The notes under the pieces: model-generated | Told to the model about the DNA's origin: nothing | Database searches by the model: none | The model's input: the letters and a program-made list of their open reading frames with translations, nothing else | NCBI GenBank assembly: GCA_032716605.1 | Contig: CM064517.1 | Span: forward strand, 20,415,138-20,479,137 | Length of the DNA: 64,000 bases | Origin: Paralithodes platypus | Lineage: Eukaryota > Arthropoda > Malacostraca > Decapoda > Lithodidae | Direction of reading: 5' to 3' | Position numbers and translations under genes: made by a program | Shown: in pieces, positions 21,112-32,517 of the stretch | Position numbering within the stretch: the first letter of the stretch is position 1 | Layout of the letters: every line of letters starts with the position of its first letter

Positions 21112-21420
21112 ATGATCCAGCACTACAAAAACAAGTCAAGGAATATCATCATCTCAGGCATTCTCCCCAAGATCGACGCACCTGATAAATTCTACGACAA
21201 GGCCTTCAGCACAAATAGCCGACTAAAATATTTGTGTCTGAGGGAAGAAGTTGAATTCATCAACCTCTGGGACAACTTCTACAATCAGCCTACTCTGTTC
21301 CGCAAGGATGGCACTCATCTAAACCCTGTGGGTTCAGCACGCATGGGTCGTCTCCTACACGAAGCAGTCCGCAGCCATGGATCAAAAAACGCCATCAGAG
21401 AAGAAGCAGCAGTGACATAA
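21112..21420 (+). pseudogene. LINE ORF1 remnant, SGNH/esterase-like C-terminus
   Basis: About 100 residues, open from near the 5' truncation. IIISGILP near the start and LFRKDGTHLNPVGSARMGRL near the end fit the block III-like and DxxH block V motifs of SGNH hydrolases, carried by ORF1 of many CR1 LINEs. The nucleophile-serine block would lie in the missing 5' part. The role of this esterase in retrotransposition is poorly understood. ORF2 begins 83 bases after the stop. Confidence 0.6.
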
Positions 21421-21503
21421 ATCATCCAACGCCAAGAAAAAAACAGAGGCAACCGAGGACCACCAGCAATAAAGACCGAAGACAGCGAGGACCGAGGACA
21501 GCC

Positions 21504-22544
21504 ATGAACATAAATGTAGATCCGACAAGAACCAAAAATATTATTAAAGAGCGTTCCGTGAGTTCTAAAATAACAAATTTAAAGGTTTTCTATGCAAACG
21601 CTCGTAGCATACGCAATAAATTTTCAGATTTAGAGGAGCTAGTGTTTACAGAAAATTATGATGTGATTGGCATAACAGAATCTTGGCTCAATACAGAAGA
21701 TAGAGACTTTTTAGCAGAGTATTCACTTCCCGGTTATGTAATGTTTGAGAAAAGCCGAATAAATCGAAATGGAGGTGGCGTTTTACTTTATATCAAAGAA
21801 AGTCTTAACCCTACCCTCTTGTCAAAACCTCAAATTGTGAACGTCGACGCATCTTTTGTGCTAATAAAGAATAATAAAGGTACAAAAATAATACTTGCAT
21901 TAATATACAGACCTCCAGCTCAATCAGTGCAAACTGACCGAGAAATTTATGAACAAATTGCAGATGTAAGTAACTCACAAGATATCGTAATTTTTGGCGA
22001 CTTTAATTTACCTGTGACCAAGTGGGGCGATACTCTTACTTCACACTCCGGACATGACTTGTATACGAACTTGCAAGAGAGTTCGCTTTATCAATTTGTT
22101 CGAACGCCGACCCGTGGTAATAACGTTCTTGACATTGTACTTGCAACAAAAGAAGAATTAATAGAGAATTTGAATGTTGGTGATGAATTCAGTAACAGCG
22201 ACCATCGTACGATAACTTTCACTTTAAAGTTTACTAGTAACGAACCAAATAGTAGCATCGAAAAAGTCCCTAATTTCAAGAAAGCAAACTTCCATAAACT
22301 TAGAGCTATGTTTAAAGAAACTGACTGGAGCTTTTTAATTAACAATAATGACATAAATACATCTTGGAAGTTATTCGAAACCACTTACCTAAAAGCAGTG
22401 CAAGACTGCATACCATCGAAAATACGGCGTCCAGGCCATAATAATAAGCCCAAATGGTGGAATAAAGATATTTCAAACTGCCTGCTTGCTAAAAAATTTG
22501 CTAATGATAGATTAAAATCCTCACAAAATGACGAAGAACGATGA
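21504..22544 (+). pseudogene. CR1-like ORF2, endonuclease part (frame broken before RT)
   Basis: 346 residues with the exonuclease-endonuclease-phosphatase (AP) fold motifs: YANARSIRNKFSDLEEL, VIGITESWL (catalytic Glu), RNGGGVLLYI, LIYRPP, IVIFGDFNLP, and NSDHRTITFTL (the SDH motif). This nicks target DNA to prime reverse transcription. The frame ends in NDEER-stop at 22544. Coding sequence continues in another frame (KAKKLIKQSKKTL-like at about 22563-22600), so indels between 22540 and 22740 split an originally single ORF2. Confidence 0.88.
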
Positions 22545-22737
22545 AATTTGTAGAGCTACGACGCAAAGCCAAAAAGTTAATTAAGCAAAGTAAAAAGACC
22601 CTAGAGTTACATATTGCGAATCAAAGTAAAACAAACCGAAAGAATTCTATAGTTATATCAGAAAGAAAAAAGTAGTTACTTCAACTGTTGGACCGTTAGT
22701 CGATGAAAATGGAGAATACACCAAAGACGAAGTACAA

Positions 22738-24381
22738 ATGAGTAATGCCCTCAATACCTTCTTTGCATCAGTTTTTACAACAGAAGACCTCAGTGATATC
22801 CCTACACCATCGCCGATTCAGATTGATAATTCAGATGTTCTAAGCAATATCACCGTTACAGAGAGAGAAGTATTGAATTGTTTAGATAAACTCAAGGTAA
22901 ATAAAACGCCTGGACCTGATACAATCTCGCCTAGAGTTCTGAAGGAAGTTAAGGATGAGCTCTCCAAACCACTGACATTACTATTCAATAAATCCTTGCA
23001 GTCTGGAACTATGCCTGATCAGTGGAAGCTAGCCAACGTAACACCGATATTCAAAAAAGGCAGCAAATCCCTACCCAGTAACTATCGTCCAATTAGCTTA
23101 ACCTCAGTTGTATGTAAAATGCTAGAAACGGTCATACGAGACAGACTCGTAAATCACTTAGAGGAAAATAACATACTTAAAGATACTCAACACGGCTTTC
23201 GTAAAAAACGTTCCTGTTTAACAAACCTCTTAGACTTCTTCCACGATATCCTCAACCTCTACGATGAGAGTAAAGCTGTAGATATTATATACCTTGATTT
23301 TCAAAAGGCCTTTGACAAAGTTCCCCACAAACGTTTACTGCTAAAACTAAAAGCGCATGGAATACAAGACGGTGTGTTGAAATGGATAGAAAATTGGCTC
23401 AGCGACAGAAAGCAAAGAGTAGTCATAAACGGTAAGGCATCTAAATGGACCAATGTAAGTAGCGGGGTACCCCAGGGATCGGTACTAGGACCAATTCTCT
23501 TTCTAATTTACATCAACGACATAGATGAGGGCCTCACCTGTACAATCTCAAAATTTGCTGACGATACAAAAATTGCAAATAGCGTACTCTCAAAAGAACA
23601 AGTTGACGATATGCAACACAATCTAGATAAATTGACATGTTGGGCCCAAATTTGGCAAATGAGTTTCAATGCGGATAAATGTAAAGTACTACATATCGGA
23701 TACCTAAATGAGAAAGCAAACTATTCGATGAATGGCACTCAGCTTAAGAATGTAAACAGAGAAACCGATCTGGGAGTAACAATATCGAGTAATCTAAAAC
23801 CGAGTCAACAATGTTCAGAAGTTGTTAAGAAGGCAAACAAAATAATTGGCTTTATAGGCAGGTCATTTGAGCATAAATCCAAAGAAGTTATCCTAACCCT
23901 TTACAATTCCTTAGTCCGCCCTCTTCTGGAATACTGCGTTCAATCCTGGTGCCCTTATTACCAAAAAGATATAAACAAGCTAGAACGAGTTCAACGTAGA
24001 GTTACCAAAATGATACCTAGCCTAAAGAACAAACCATACGAAGAGCGTCTTAGAGAATTAAATCTATTTCCTTTAACCCAGCGCAGATTAAGAGGTGACT
24101 TAATTCAAGTGTTCAAAATCATCAAAGGCATCGACAATATGAACTGTAGTAAGTACTTCACTATCAACCAATCTAATTACACGCGGGGAAACGGTTGCAA
24201 AATTATTGGTAAATCTTTTAACTCACACGAATCTAAGAATTTCTTCTTCAATCGAGTTGTCAACTTGTGGAATGGGCTTCCCCGAAACGTTATAGACTGC
24301 ATCACCGTTGATTCATTTAAACTCCGCCTAGACAAATATCTCGCATCAAACCCGCGACTGACTGCGTTTGTAAATGAATAA
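22738..24381 (+). CDS. CR1-like ORF2, reverse transcriptase part
   Basis: 547 residues, intact from the linker to the natural stop. Motifs in order: KTPGPDTISPRVLKEV, NYRPISLTSVVCKMLE, QHGFRKKRSCLTNLL, IIYLDFQKAFDKVPH (first catalytic Asp), SSGVPQGSVLGPILFLIYIN, KFADDTKIA (catalytic DD), MSFNADKCKVLHIG, then the thumb/C-terminal YNSLVRPLLEYCVQSWCPYY and FFFNRVVNLWNGLPRNVID. All catalytic residues are present, so this half looks recently active. The start is an internal Met, because the true N-terminus is the endonuclease frame upstream. Confidence 0.9.
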   Translation: MSNALNTFFASVFTTEDLSDIPTPSPIQIDNSDVLSNITVTEREVLNCLDKLKVNKTPGPDTISPRVLKEVKDELSKPLTLLFNKSLQSGTMPDQWKLANVTPIFKKGSKSLPSNYRPISLTSVVCKMLETVIRDRLVNHLEENNILKDTQHGFRKKRSCLTNLLDFFHDILNLYDESKAVDIIYLDFQKAFDKVPHKRLLLKLKAHGIQDGVLKWIENWLSDRKQRVVINGKASKWTNVSSGVPQGSVLGPILFLIYINDIDEGLTCTISKFADDTKIANSVLSKEQVDDMQHNLDKLTCWAQIWQMSFNADKCKVLHIGYLNEKANYSMNGTQLKNVNRETDLGVTISSNLKPSQQCSEVVKKANKIIGFIGRSFEHKSKEVILTLYNSLVRPLLEYCVQSWCPYYQKDINKLERVQRRVTKMIPSLKNKPYEERLRELNLFPLTQRRLRGDLIQVFKIIKGIDNMNCSKYFTINQSNYTRGNGCKIIGKSFNSHESKNFFFNRVVNLWNGLPRNVIDCITVDSFKLRLDKYLASNPRLTAFVNE

Positions 24382-24854
24382 CTTTATTTTATCCCCCCCT
24401 CAGTTACTAACCCATCTGTCCCCTACTAACTTCCTAATCCTGCCACGGACATTAGTTCCAGGGCAGTAATTCCCTTTCCAATGTTCCCTTATCCACTCTA
24501 AACCACTGTTTGGACACTTGATCCTCAGTGTTTTGGAGGACAAGCAACCAAGAAGGGTCACTAGATCTGTTGTTGCTTGATTTCCTTTGTACTCCTTTGT
24601 ACTCCTTTGTTAACGATATGACCGGCAAGCTAGGTTAGCAACATTATGCCGGCGATGTTTGTTTTGGTATCGTCAATTTGACTGACAAATATATAGTTTT
24701 AGTTGGAATAATTCTATGAAGCCTTCATTGAAGAGTAACTTGACATTCACAATTGTAGAGTAGAAGCTTGCGTGGGTTGGTGTGACCTTTGTTTTGTTTT
24801 GTTCTATGTGCATGAAGAATACAAAAGGCAAAGCTGCCTGTAACAAGAAGGTCT

Positions 24855-24961
24855 TGGGGGGTGTTATTATTCATTGTGATGGAAGTCTAAGGAGGAAACT
24901 AAAAGAAAAGATTAAATAAAATATATAAATAATAACACAAATACGGCCATCCCCCCCTTAA
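24855..24961 (+). mobile_element. Family A MITE, right-end fragment
   Basis: Starts in GGGGGTGTTATTATTCATTG, with GATGGAAGTCTAAGGAGGAA and CCATCCCCCCCTTAA. The left two-thirds is missing. Confidence 0.7.
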
Positions 24962-25209
24962 TGACACAGATTTCACATTAGTCGAGTTAAAGGCTAATGT
25001 GCTGGATGAACGAGTGTTGCTCTATATAAATTACCCTCGCATTATATAAATTACCCTCACACGTGTACTTCGATTACCGGTACTAGGTCGTCATTCTCTC
25101 ATCAGACCATTGTATTCAGCTTAGGAAGGACCTCTCCAAAGAATAAGGTTAATAGATATAATCCTTCTTACTTTTTAGACCAACTGAAGGTATCCTATAT
25201 TTTGTTTTA

Positions 25210-25214
25210 GTATA

Positions 25215-25256
<42 letters not shown>
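25210..25256. repeat. (AAT)n microsatellite
   Basis: About 15 units, next to decayed family C sequence (25093-25200). Confidence 0.95.
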
Positions 25257-25269
25257 CTCAGGTCATCTA

Positions 25270-25820
25270 TTAACCCTTCGAGGATCATGACGCGTTTTGG
25301 CAGTTCCTTCTGGCTATCTTTGAACGATTGTATACAGCTTAGGACAGACCTATAACAATCAAAGGGGTAAGTCGATCTCAATTAACCTTTTGACTCCCGC
25401 AAATCCCTCCTTTACTCTATACACGCAAATCCCTCCTTTACTCTATACACGCAAATCCCTCCTTTACTCTATACACGCAAATCCCTCCTTTACTCTATAC
25501 ACGTAAATCCCTCCTTTACTCTATACACGTAAATCCCTCCTTTACTCTATACACGTAAATCCCTCCTTTACTCTATACACGTAAATCCCTCCTTTACTCT
25601 ATACACGCAAATCCCTCCTTTACTCTATACACGCAAATCCCTCCTTTACTCTATACACGCAAATCCCTCCTTTACTCTATACACGCAAATCCCTCCTTTA
25701 CTCTATACACGCAAATCCCTCCTTTACTCTATACACGCAAATCCCACCTTTACTCTATACACGCGTGAAAAGATAGCCAGAATAAACTGCCAAAGCGCGT
25801 CAAAATCCTCAAGGGGTTAA
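25270..25820. mobile_element. Family C MITE with a 26-bp array expanded inside it
   Basis: TTAACCCTTCGAGGATCATG to ATCCTCAAGGGGTTAA, with mirrored GCGTTTTGGCAGTT / AACTGCCAAAGCGC. At about 25399-25765 the right half is interrupted by about 14 copies of CGCAAATCCCTCCTTTACTC + TATACA, some reading CGTAAATCC. Confidence 0.85.
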
Positions 25821-26115
25821 TTGTCATTTCTCTCCCACTTCTAGGAGATTCAATAGCGCCAGGAACTAATTTATTCAACCAGCCACCATTACCCATCCCC
25901 CCTCGCTAGGTAGCTCAAGGGGAAACGGTAACTATCTATATGCTCAGGCCCAATCCCTATTTTTCCTATTTTTATTCTTATTTTCTATTTCATTCTATTT
26001 TATTTGTTTTTGTTTAACCGCCGGCTATATCTTAGACATTTTGTTCAACCTGAGCGAGAATTGAACAAGAGTTATCTGGGTGGGAGACAGGCACGTAATC
26101 AACTGAGCCAGCCGG
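25821..26115. other. Family G tail on the minus strand; no gene
   Basis: ACTATCTATATGCTCAGGCC, CAATCCC and a T-rich run at about 25930-26010 are the reverse of the family G end near 9960. The rest is unassigned. Confidence 0.45.
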
Positions 26116-26504
26116 TTAAGGGAGCCCACCTCGGGTTTGTTTTATCTTTTTCCCTCTCTCTCTCTGGGTTGTATCCATTCGGCCCCATTCAACCTACTGT
26201 TTTAAGACGCTTACTCCCATCCAGGTGTCAATATTTTCCTGGCGAGCGGTAGCGAGCCAGTATATATATATATTTTTGTTTTGACAGCAAGCTAAATTTG
26301 TAAATTTTTCGATAGAAACATTTCTCCGGCGAAGCCGGATTTCTCCATACAATGCTGACTCGCTATCGCTCGCCAGGGAAAATTCGACACCTGGATGGGG
26401 ATAAACGTCTTAAAATAGTTGGCTGAATGAGGCCAAATGGATACAAGTCAGAAAGAGAGAGAAAATGAGAGAAAGATAAATAAAAAGCAGGTGACCCTCC
26501 TTAA
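26116..26504 (-). mobile_element. Family B palindromic TTAA MITE
   Basis: TTAAGGGAGCCCACCTCG to GCAGGTGACCCTCCTTAA, TTAA at both ends. The centre has an expanded (TA)n. Confidence 0.85.
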
Positions 26505-26631
26505 CTGTCTTATGGGCCTCTTCATTATTCCTATTGCAGATAATCTAAATGTGATCTTTTATCAACTTCTTGCGAAAAAAGTGGTCATATAGGTCAAATT
26601 TCATTCGTGTTTGCTTTATAGAACACTTATT

Positions 26632-26633
<2 letters not shown>

Positions 26634-26663
<30 letters not shown>

Positions 26664-26745
26664 CAGCCACAGTAGCCGAGCGCACTGAGCCATTGTACTC
26701 TAGTCGCTTGGCTCTGAAAGCACGGGTTCGATCCCAGCTGACTGC
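26634..26745 (+). mobile_element. (CA)n followed by a tRNA-derived SINE head
   Basis: After the CA run (26634-26662), AGTAGCCGAGCGCACTGAG (A-box-like) and CACGGGTTCGATCCCAGC (B box) are about 45 bases apart. No clean 7-bp acceptor stem closes the structure, so a SINE is likelier than a tRNA gene. Confidence 0.5.
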
Positions 26746-26910
26746 AGGTGAGGTTTCTGTCATATACGTTTTTTGGCTGGTGGAGTTTATAGGTAAATGC
26801 GCCACCTCTGGGTTCCACCTGGTTCCCTGCCCACATCCTACACCCTCTGGTAAACTAGCTTCAATTGTCGTGATGATAAGTTTGCTGTACTGCGTTATAC
26901 TCAGCTCGCC

Positions 26911-27293
26911 TTAAGGGGGGTCACCTGCTTTTTTAATTTTTATCTCCTTTCCTCTCTCTCCCTGGCTTGTATTCATTCGGCCCCATTCAACCAACTGTTT
27001 TAAGACTTTTATCCTCATCCAGGTGTCGATTTCTTCCTGGCGAGCGATAACGAGCCAGCATTGTATGGAGAAATCCGGCTTCGCCGGAGAAATTTTTCTA
27101 TCGAAAAATTTACAAATTTAGCTTGCTGTCAAAACAAAACTATTAATATGCTGGCTCACCACAGCTCGCCAGGAAAATATTGACACCTGAATGGGGGTCA
27201 GCGTCTTAAAACAGTAGGCTGAATGGGGCCGAATGGATACAAGCCAAAGTGAGAGGGAGAGAAAGAGAAACAAAGTGAGGTTGGCTCCCTTAA
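26911..27293 (+). mobile_element. Family B palindromic TTAA MITE
   Basis: TTAAGGGGGGTCACCTGC to GGTTGGCTCCCTTAA, with TTAA at both ends and a perfect TCCGGCTTCGCCGGA stem. Confidence 0.85.
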
Positions 27294-27500
27294 AGGCAAG
27301 TTTGGTTTTATATGAACGCCCTTCTCCCTACTGTTTAGCCATATTAGCTTTGAAATTTTAAGACGTTCACTTCTTTGTTTGGCGATCTTAACACTCCACG
27401 AGCGGCTAGGTCGGTAACTTCTACTACCTGCCAAGCGGGGGGTTTTACCCTAAACGATCTTGTTTCCGAAATAACACAAAACAGGTGACTCCCCTTAATA
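27294..27500. mobile_element. Decayed or recombinant family A remnant
   Basis: CCCTTCTCCCTACTGTTTAG and TTTTAAGACGTTCACTTCTT are left-half A sequence. It then runs into unrelated AACTTCTACTACCTGCCAAG and ends CAGGTGACTCCCCTTAA, closer to a B terminus. Confidence 0.5.
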
Positions 27501-27527
27501 CAGCTATGATACAACCATACAGCTGTG

Positions 27528-27879
27528 TTAAGAGGGTAATGGCTACTTTTTGGTCGATTTGATTATATATTTATTTACTTTATAGTGACCTCGCTAGACC
27601 TCCATCAAGCTTAAACAAAAACACCCCCTAGATCCCCCTTCAAGACAAATTTGTAAATTTTTCGATATGCCGGTTCCTCCTAGAATCATTGGCTTGTTAT
27701 CGCTCGCCATGACATAAATCAGCACCTAAATGGCACGTGAGGTCTTTATATTGACAAAGAAGTGCATGGGTTAAAATCGACCAAATAACGGAACGAACGT
27801 CTTAACATCTCAGAGCTAATGGGACTAGACACAAGACTCAAATGCATCTCCCCCCCCCCCCCCCCTCCCCCGCCCTTAA
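27528..27879 (-). mobile_element. Family A TTAA MITE, diverged
   Basis: TTAAGAGGGTAATGGC to CCCGCCCTTAA. The GC stem is lost (GATATGCCGGTTCC); the ATCGCTCGCC and CACCTAAATGGCACG modules remain. A C run of about 18 lies at 27850-27867. Confidence 0.75.
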
Positions 27880-27926
27880 GGTGAGCTAATTGTGATAGAC
27901 GTACGGAGATCATCGAGTCAGGCCAA

Positions 27927-28287
27927 TTAAGGGGAGGGACACCGTTTTTCGGGACCCCCTTCTCCCTAATGTTTAGCCCCACTAGTTTTGATATTATAAG
28001 ACGTTTGGCCCATTAGTTTGGCGATTTTAACACCTTTCGCCCCATTTCGTTGTCAATTTTAAGACCTTTCGTGCCATTTAGGTGTCGATTTTTTCATGGC
28101 GAGCGATAGCGAGCCTGCCATTTTAAGAGGAACCGGGCTTTGGCCAGGACATTTTTCTACCGAAAAATTTACAAATTTATCTTGAAGGGGGTGTTTTTCT
28201 AAGCTTGATGGAGGTCTAGCGAGGAAACTTAAAACATATATGAATAAATTAATTAATAGACCAAACAAACGGCCACTGTCCCCTTAA
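27927..28287 (+). mobile_element. Family A TTAA MITE
   Basis: TTAAGGGGAGGGACACCG to ACTGTCCCCTTAA. The GC stem has mismatches (CCGGGCTTTGGCCAGG). Confidence 0.8.
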
Positions 28288-28328
28288 GACGACTGGTGCT
28301 GGATGGAGAGCTACAATCAAAATAATAC

Positions 28329-28541
28329 TATAGTTTATTCGCTGTAAGTAGGCGAGAAATCATGACCTCTATCCTCTGTAACTCAAAAAGGGCTAGAGCA
28401 AATTGGCTGTAAATTTCCACATCTATTCATCGACAGATTCTTCCCAAATGGTAGAAATATTAGCTGGGTTACACTAGTCGTTTTTGAGTTACAGAGGTTA
28501 GAGGTGATGATTCCTCGCCTACCTACAGCGAATAGACTATA
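28329..28541. mobile_element. Family F palindromic MITE, subfamily 1
   Basis: TATAGTTTATTCGCTGTAAG to CTACAGCGAATAGACTATAG, arms about 60 bp. The central AAATTGGCTGTAAATTTCCA is unpaired. Confidence 0.75.
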
Positions 28542-28577
28542 GGGTCGGCATAGATATTATGCAGCAACGACGCCAGG

Positions 28578-28640
28578 TTAACCCTTTATGTACCGGTGGC
28601 GTCTTTGCAACGTTATTCTGGATACTGTTAGACGATTTTA
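28578..28640. mobile_element. Family C MITE, left-end fragment
   Basis: TTAACCCTTTATGTACCGGT, GCGTCTTTGC and TTAGACGATTTTATTCAGTT, then abruptly family A sequence. Confidence 0.6.
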
Positions 28641-28977
28641 TTCAGTTTATTTTTTATTTTTGTGTTTAGTTTCCTCCCTAGACCTCCATCAAGCTGAATA
28701 ATACCCCCCCCCCCCCCCCCAAGACCCTCTTAAAGATTAATTTGTACATTTTTCGATAAGAAAATGTCCCGGCCGAAGGCCGATTCCCCTTAAATAACAG
28801 GCTCGCTATTGCTCGCCGGGAAAAAAATCGACACGCAAATGACACGAAAAGTCTTAATATTAACAAAGAAATGAGGCGAAAGGTCTTAAAATCGCCAAAC
28901 TAATGAGCCGAACGTCATCAAATCTGAAAATTAGTGGGGCTAAACATGAGGAAGAAGGAGGACCCACCTCCCCTTAA
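28641..28977 (-). mobile_element. Family A TTAA MITE
   Basis: Opens in TAGTTTCCTCCCTAGACC (terminus lost) and ends CCCACCTCCCCTTAA. It has a 19-base C run at 28705-28723. The final TTAA is shared with the next copy. Confidence 0.75.
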
Positions 28978-29352
28978 AGGGGGATGGGCCAGTATTCTGG
29001 ACAACTTTCTCCCTCATGTTTAGCCCCATTAGTTTTCAGATGTTAAGATGCTTGCCCCATTAGTTAGTCGATTTTAAGACCTTTCACCCCATTTCTTCGG
29101 CAATGTTTAGACCTTTCGTGCTATTTAGGTGTCGATTTTTTCCCTGGCGAACGATAGTGAGCCTGTAATGTTGGAAGAACCGGCCTTCGGTCGGGACATT
29201 TTTCTACCGAAAAATTTACAAATTAATCTAGAAGGGGGATCTAATGAAAGTTTTTTTTTTTTTTTTTAAATGTTATGGAGGTCTAGGGAGGAAACTAGAA
29301 AAATAATTAATACATCCGAAAATCGCCCAAAAAGTTAACCATCCCCCCTTAA
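28974..29352 (+). mobile_element. Family A TTAA MITE at the left edge of the 47-bp satellite
   Basis: TTAAAGGGGGATGGGCC to AAAAGTTAACCATCCCCCC + TTAA. The GC stem CCGGCC-TTC-GGTCGG contains a G-T pair. The last 20 or so bases recur in every monomer of the adjacent array. Confidence 0.85.
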
Positions 29353-32300
29353 CTAGCTACAGTACAACCCAACACATAAAGTTAACCATCCCCCCTTAAC
29401 TAGGTACCGTACAACCCAACACATAAAGTTAACCATCCCCCCTTAACTAGCTACAGTACAACCCAACACATTAAGTTAACCATCCCTCCTTAACTAGCTA
29501 CAGTACAACCCAACACATTAAGTTAACCATCCCCCCTTAACTAGCTACAGTACAACCCAACACATAAAGTTAACCATCCCCCCTTAACTAGCTACAGTAC
29601 AACCCAACACATTAAGTTAACCATCCCCTCTTAACTAGCTACAGTACAACCCAACACATAAAGTTAACCATCCCCCCTTAACTAGCTACAGTACAACCCA
29701 ACACATTAAGTTAACCATCCCCCCTTAACTAGCTACAGTACAACCCAACACATTAAGTTAACCATCCCCCCTTAACTAGCTACAGTACAACCCAACACAT
29801 TAAGTTAACCATCCCCCCTTAACTAGCTACAGTACAACCCAACACATTAAGTTAACCATCCCTCCTTAACTAGCTACAGTACAACCCAACACATTAAGTT
29901 AACCATCCCCCCTTAACTAGCTACAGTACAACCCAACACATTAAGTTAACCATCCCCCCTTAACTAGCTACAGTACAACCCAACACATAAAGTTAACCAT
30001 CCCCTCTTAACTAGCTACAGTACAACCCAACACATTAAGTTAACCATCCCCCCTTAACTAGCTACAGTACAACCCAACACATTAAGTTAACCATCCCCCC
30101 TTAACTAGCTACAGTACAACCCAACACATTAAGTTAACCATCCCCCCTTAACTAGCTACAGTACAACCCAACACATTAAGTTAACCATCCCCCTTAACTA
30201 GCTACAGTACAACAAAAAAGTTAACCCCCCCCTTAACTAGCTACAGTACAACCCAACACATTAAGTTAACCATCCCCCCTTAACTAGCTACAGTACAACC
30301 CAACACATTAAGTTAACCATCCCCCCTTAACTAGCTACAGTACAACCCAACACATTAAGTTAACCATCCTCCCTTAACTAGCTACAGTACAACCCAACAC
30401 ATTAAGTTAACCATCCTCCCTTAACTAGCTACAGTACAACCCAACACATAAAGTTAACCCTCCCCCCTAACATAACTACAGTACAACCCAACACATTAAG
30501 TTAACCATCCCCCCTTAACTAGCTACAGTACAACCCAACACATTAAGTTAACCATCCCCCCTTAACTAGCCACAGTACAACCCAACACATTAAGTTAACC
30601 ATCCTCCCTTAACTAGCTACAGTACAACCCAACACATTAAGTTAACCATCCCCCCTTAACTAGCTACAGTACAACCCAACACATAAAGTTAACCATCCCC
30701 CCTTAACTAGCTACAGTACAACCCAACACATTAAGTTAACCATCCCCCCTTAACTAGCTACAGTACAACCCAACACATTAAGTTAACCATCCCCCCTTAA
30801 CTAGCTACAGTACAACCCAACACATTAAGTTAACCATCCCCCCTTAACTAGCTACAGTACAACCCAACACATTAAGTTAACCATCCCCCCTTAACTAGCT
30901 ACAGTACAACCCAACACATTAAGTTAACCATCCCCCCTTAACTAGCTACAGTACAACCCAACACATTAAGTTAACCATCCCTCCTTAACTAGCTACAGTA
31001 CAACCCAACACATTAAGTTAACCATCCCCCCTTAACTAGCTACAGTACAACCCAACACATTAAGTTAACCATCCCCCCTTAACTAGCTACAGTACAACCC
31101 AACACATTAAGTTAACCATCCCTCCTTAACTAGCTACAGTACAACCCAACACATTAAGTTAACCATCCCCCTTAACTAGCTACAGTACAACCCAACACAT
31201 AAAGTTAACCATCCCCCCTTAACTAGCTACAGTACAACCCAACACATTAAGTTAACCATCCCCTCTTAACTAGCTACAGTACAACCCAACACATTAAGTT
31301 AACCATCCCCTCTTAACTAGCTACAGTACAACCCAACACATTAAGTTAACCATCCCCCCTTAACTAGCCACAGTACAACCCAACACATTAAGTTAACCAT
31401 CCTCCCTTAACTAGCTACAGTACAACCCAACACATTAAGTTAACCATCCTCCCTTAACTAGCTACAGTACAACCCAACACATTAAGTTAACCATCCCTCC
31501 TTAACTAGCTACAGTACAACCCAACACATTAAGTTAACCATCCCCTCTTAACTAGCTACAGTACAACCCAACACATTAAGTTAACCATCCCCCCTTAACT
31601 AGCTACAGTACAACCCAACACATTAAGTTAACCATCCCCCCTTAACTAGCTACAGTACAACCCAACACATTAAGTTAACCATCCCTCTTAACTAGCTACA
31701 GTACAACCCAACACATTAAGTTAACCATCCCCCCTTAACTAGCTACAGTACAACCCAACACATTAAGTTAACCATCCCCTCTTAACTAGCTACAGTACAA
31801 CCCAACACATTAAGTTAACCATCCCTCCTTAACTAGCTACAGTACAACCCAACACATTAAGTTAACCATCCCCCCTTAACTAGCTACAGTACAACCCAAC
31901 ACATAAAGTTAACCATCCCCCCTTAACTAGCTACAGTACAACCCAACACATAAAGTTAACCATCCCCCCTTAACTAGCTACAGTACAACCCAACACATTA
32001 AGTTAACCATCCCTCCTTAACTAGCTACAGTACAACCCAACACATTAAGTTAACCATCCCCCCTTAACTAGCTACAGTACAACCCAACACATTAAGTTAA
32101 CCATCCCCTCTTAACTAGCTACAGTACAACCCAACACATTAAGTTAACCATCCCCCCTTAACTAGCTACAGTACAACCCAACACATTAAGTTAACCATCC
32201 CCCCTTAACTAGCTACAGTACAACCCAACACATTAAGTTAACCATCCCCCCTTAACTAGCTACAGTACAACCCAACACATTAAGTTAACCATCCCCCCTT

Positions 32301-32517
32301 AACTAGCTACAGTACAACCCAACACATAAAGTTAACCATCCCCCCTTAACTAGCTACAGTACAACCCAACACATAAAGTTAACCATCCCCCCTTAACTAG
32401 CTACAGTACAACCCAACACATAAAGTTAACCATCCCCCCTTAACTAGCTACAGTACAACCCAACACATAAAGTGAACCATCCCCCTTTAACTAGCTACAG
32501 TACAACCCAACACATTA
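29327..32517 (+). repeat. 47-bp satellite array containing a MITE terminus
   Basis: About 68 copies of TTAACTAGCTACAGTACAAC, CCAACACATTAAG, TTAACCATCCCCCC. The AAGTTAACCATCCCCCC part equals the right end of the family A copy that begins the array; TTAACTAGCTACAGTACAACCC is flank-like. Variants: ATAAAG or ATTAAG, CCTCCC, CCCTCC and CCCCTC in the C run. One damaged unit is near 30210. The last unit reads AAGTGAACCATCCCCC, the state seen in other family A ends (42360, 58885). Confidence 0.95.

Larger units (their letters stand above)
21103..24611 (+). mobile_element. CR1-like LINE, 5' truncated
   Basis: Non-LTR retrotransposon with, in order, an ORF1 C-terminal remnant, an AP-type endonuclease and a reverse transcriptase, then a 230-base 3' region ending in three TACTCCTTTG units. 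Short 3' tandem units rather than poly-A are typical of CR1/L2-class LINEs. The 5' end abuts a family C MITE. A minus-strand scrap of the same 3' region lies at 49042-49255. Confidence 0.9.

Noticed and set aside
26664..26745. tRNA-Ser or tRNA-Leu gene
   Set aside because: Boxes present but no 7-bp acceptor pairing or clear variable arm; better read as a SINE head.
29327..32517. CRISPR-like array
   Set aside because: Repeats are contiguous with no unique spacers, and the genome is eukaryotic.
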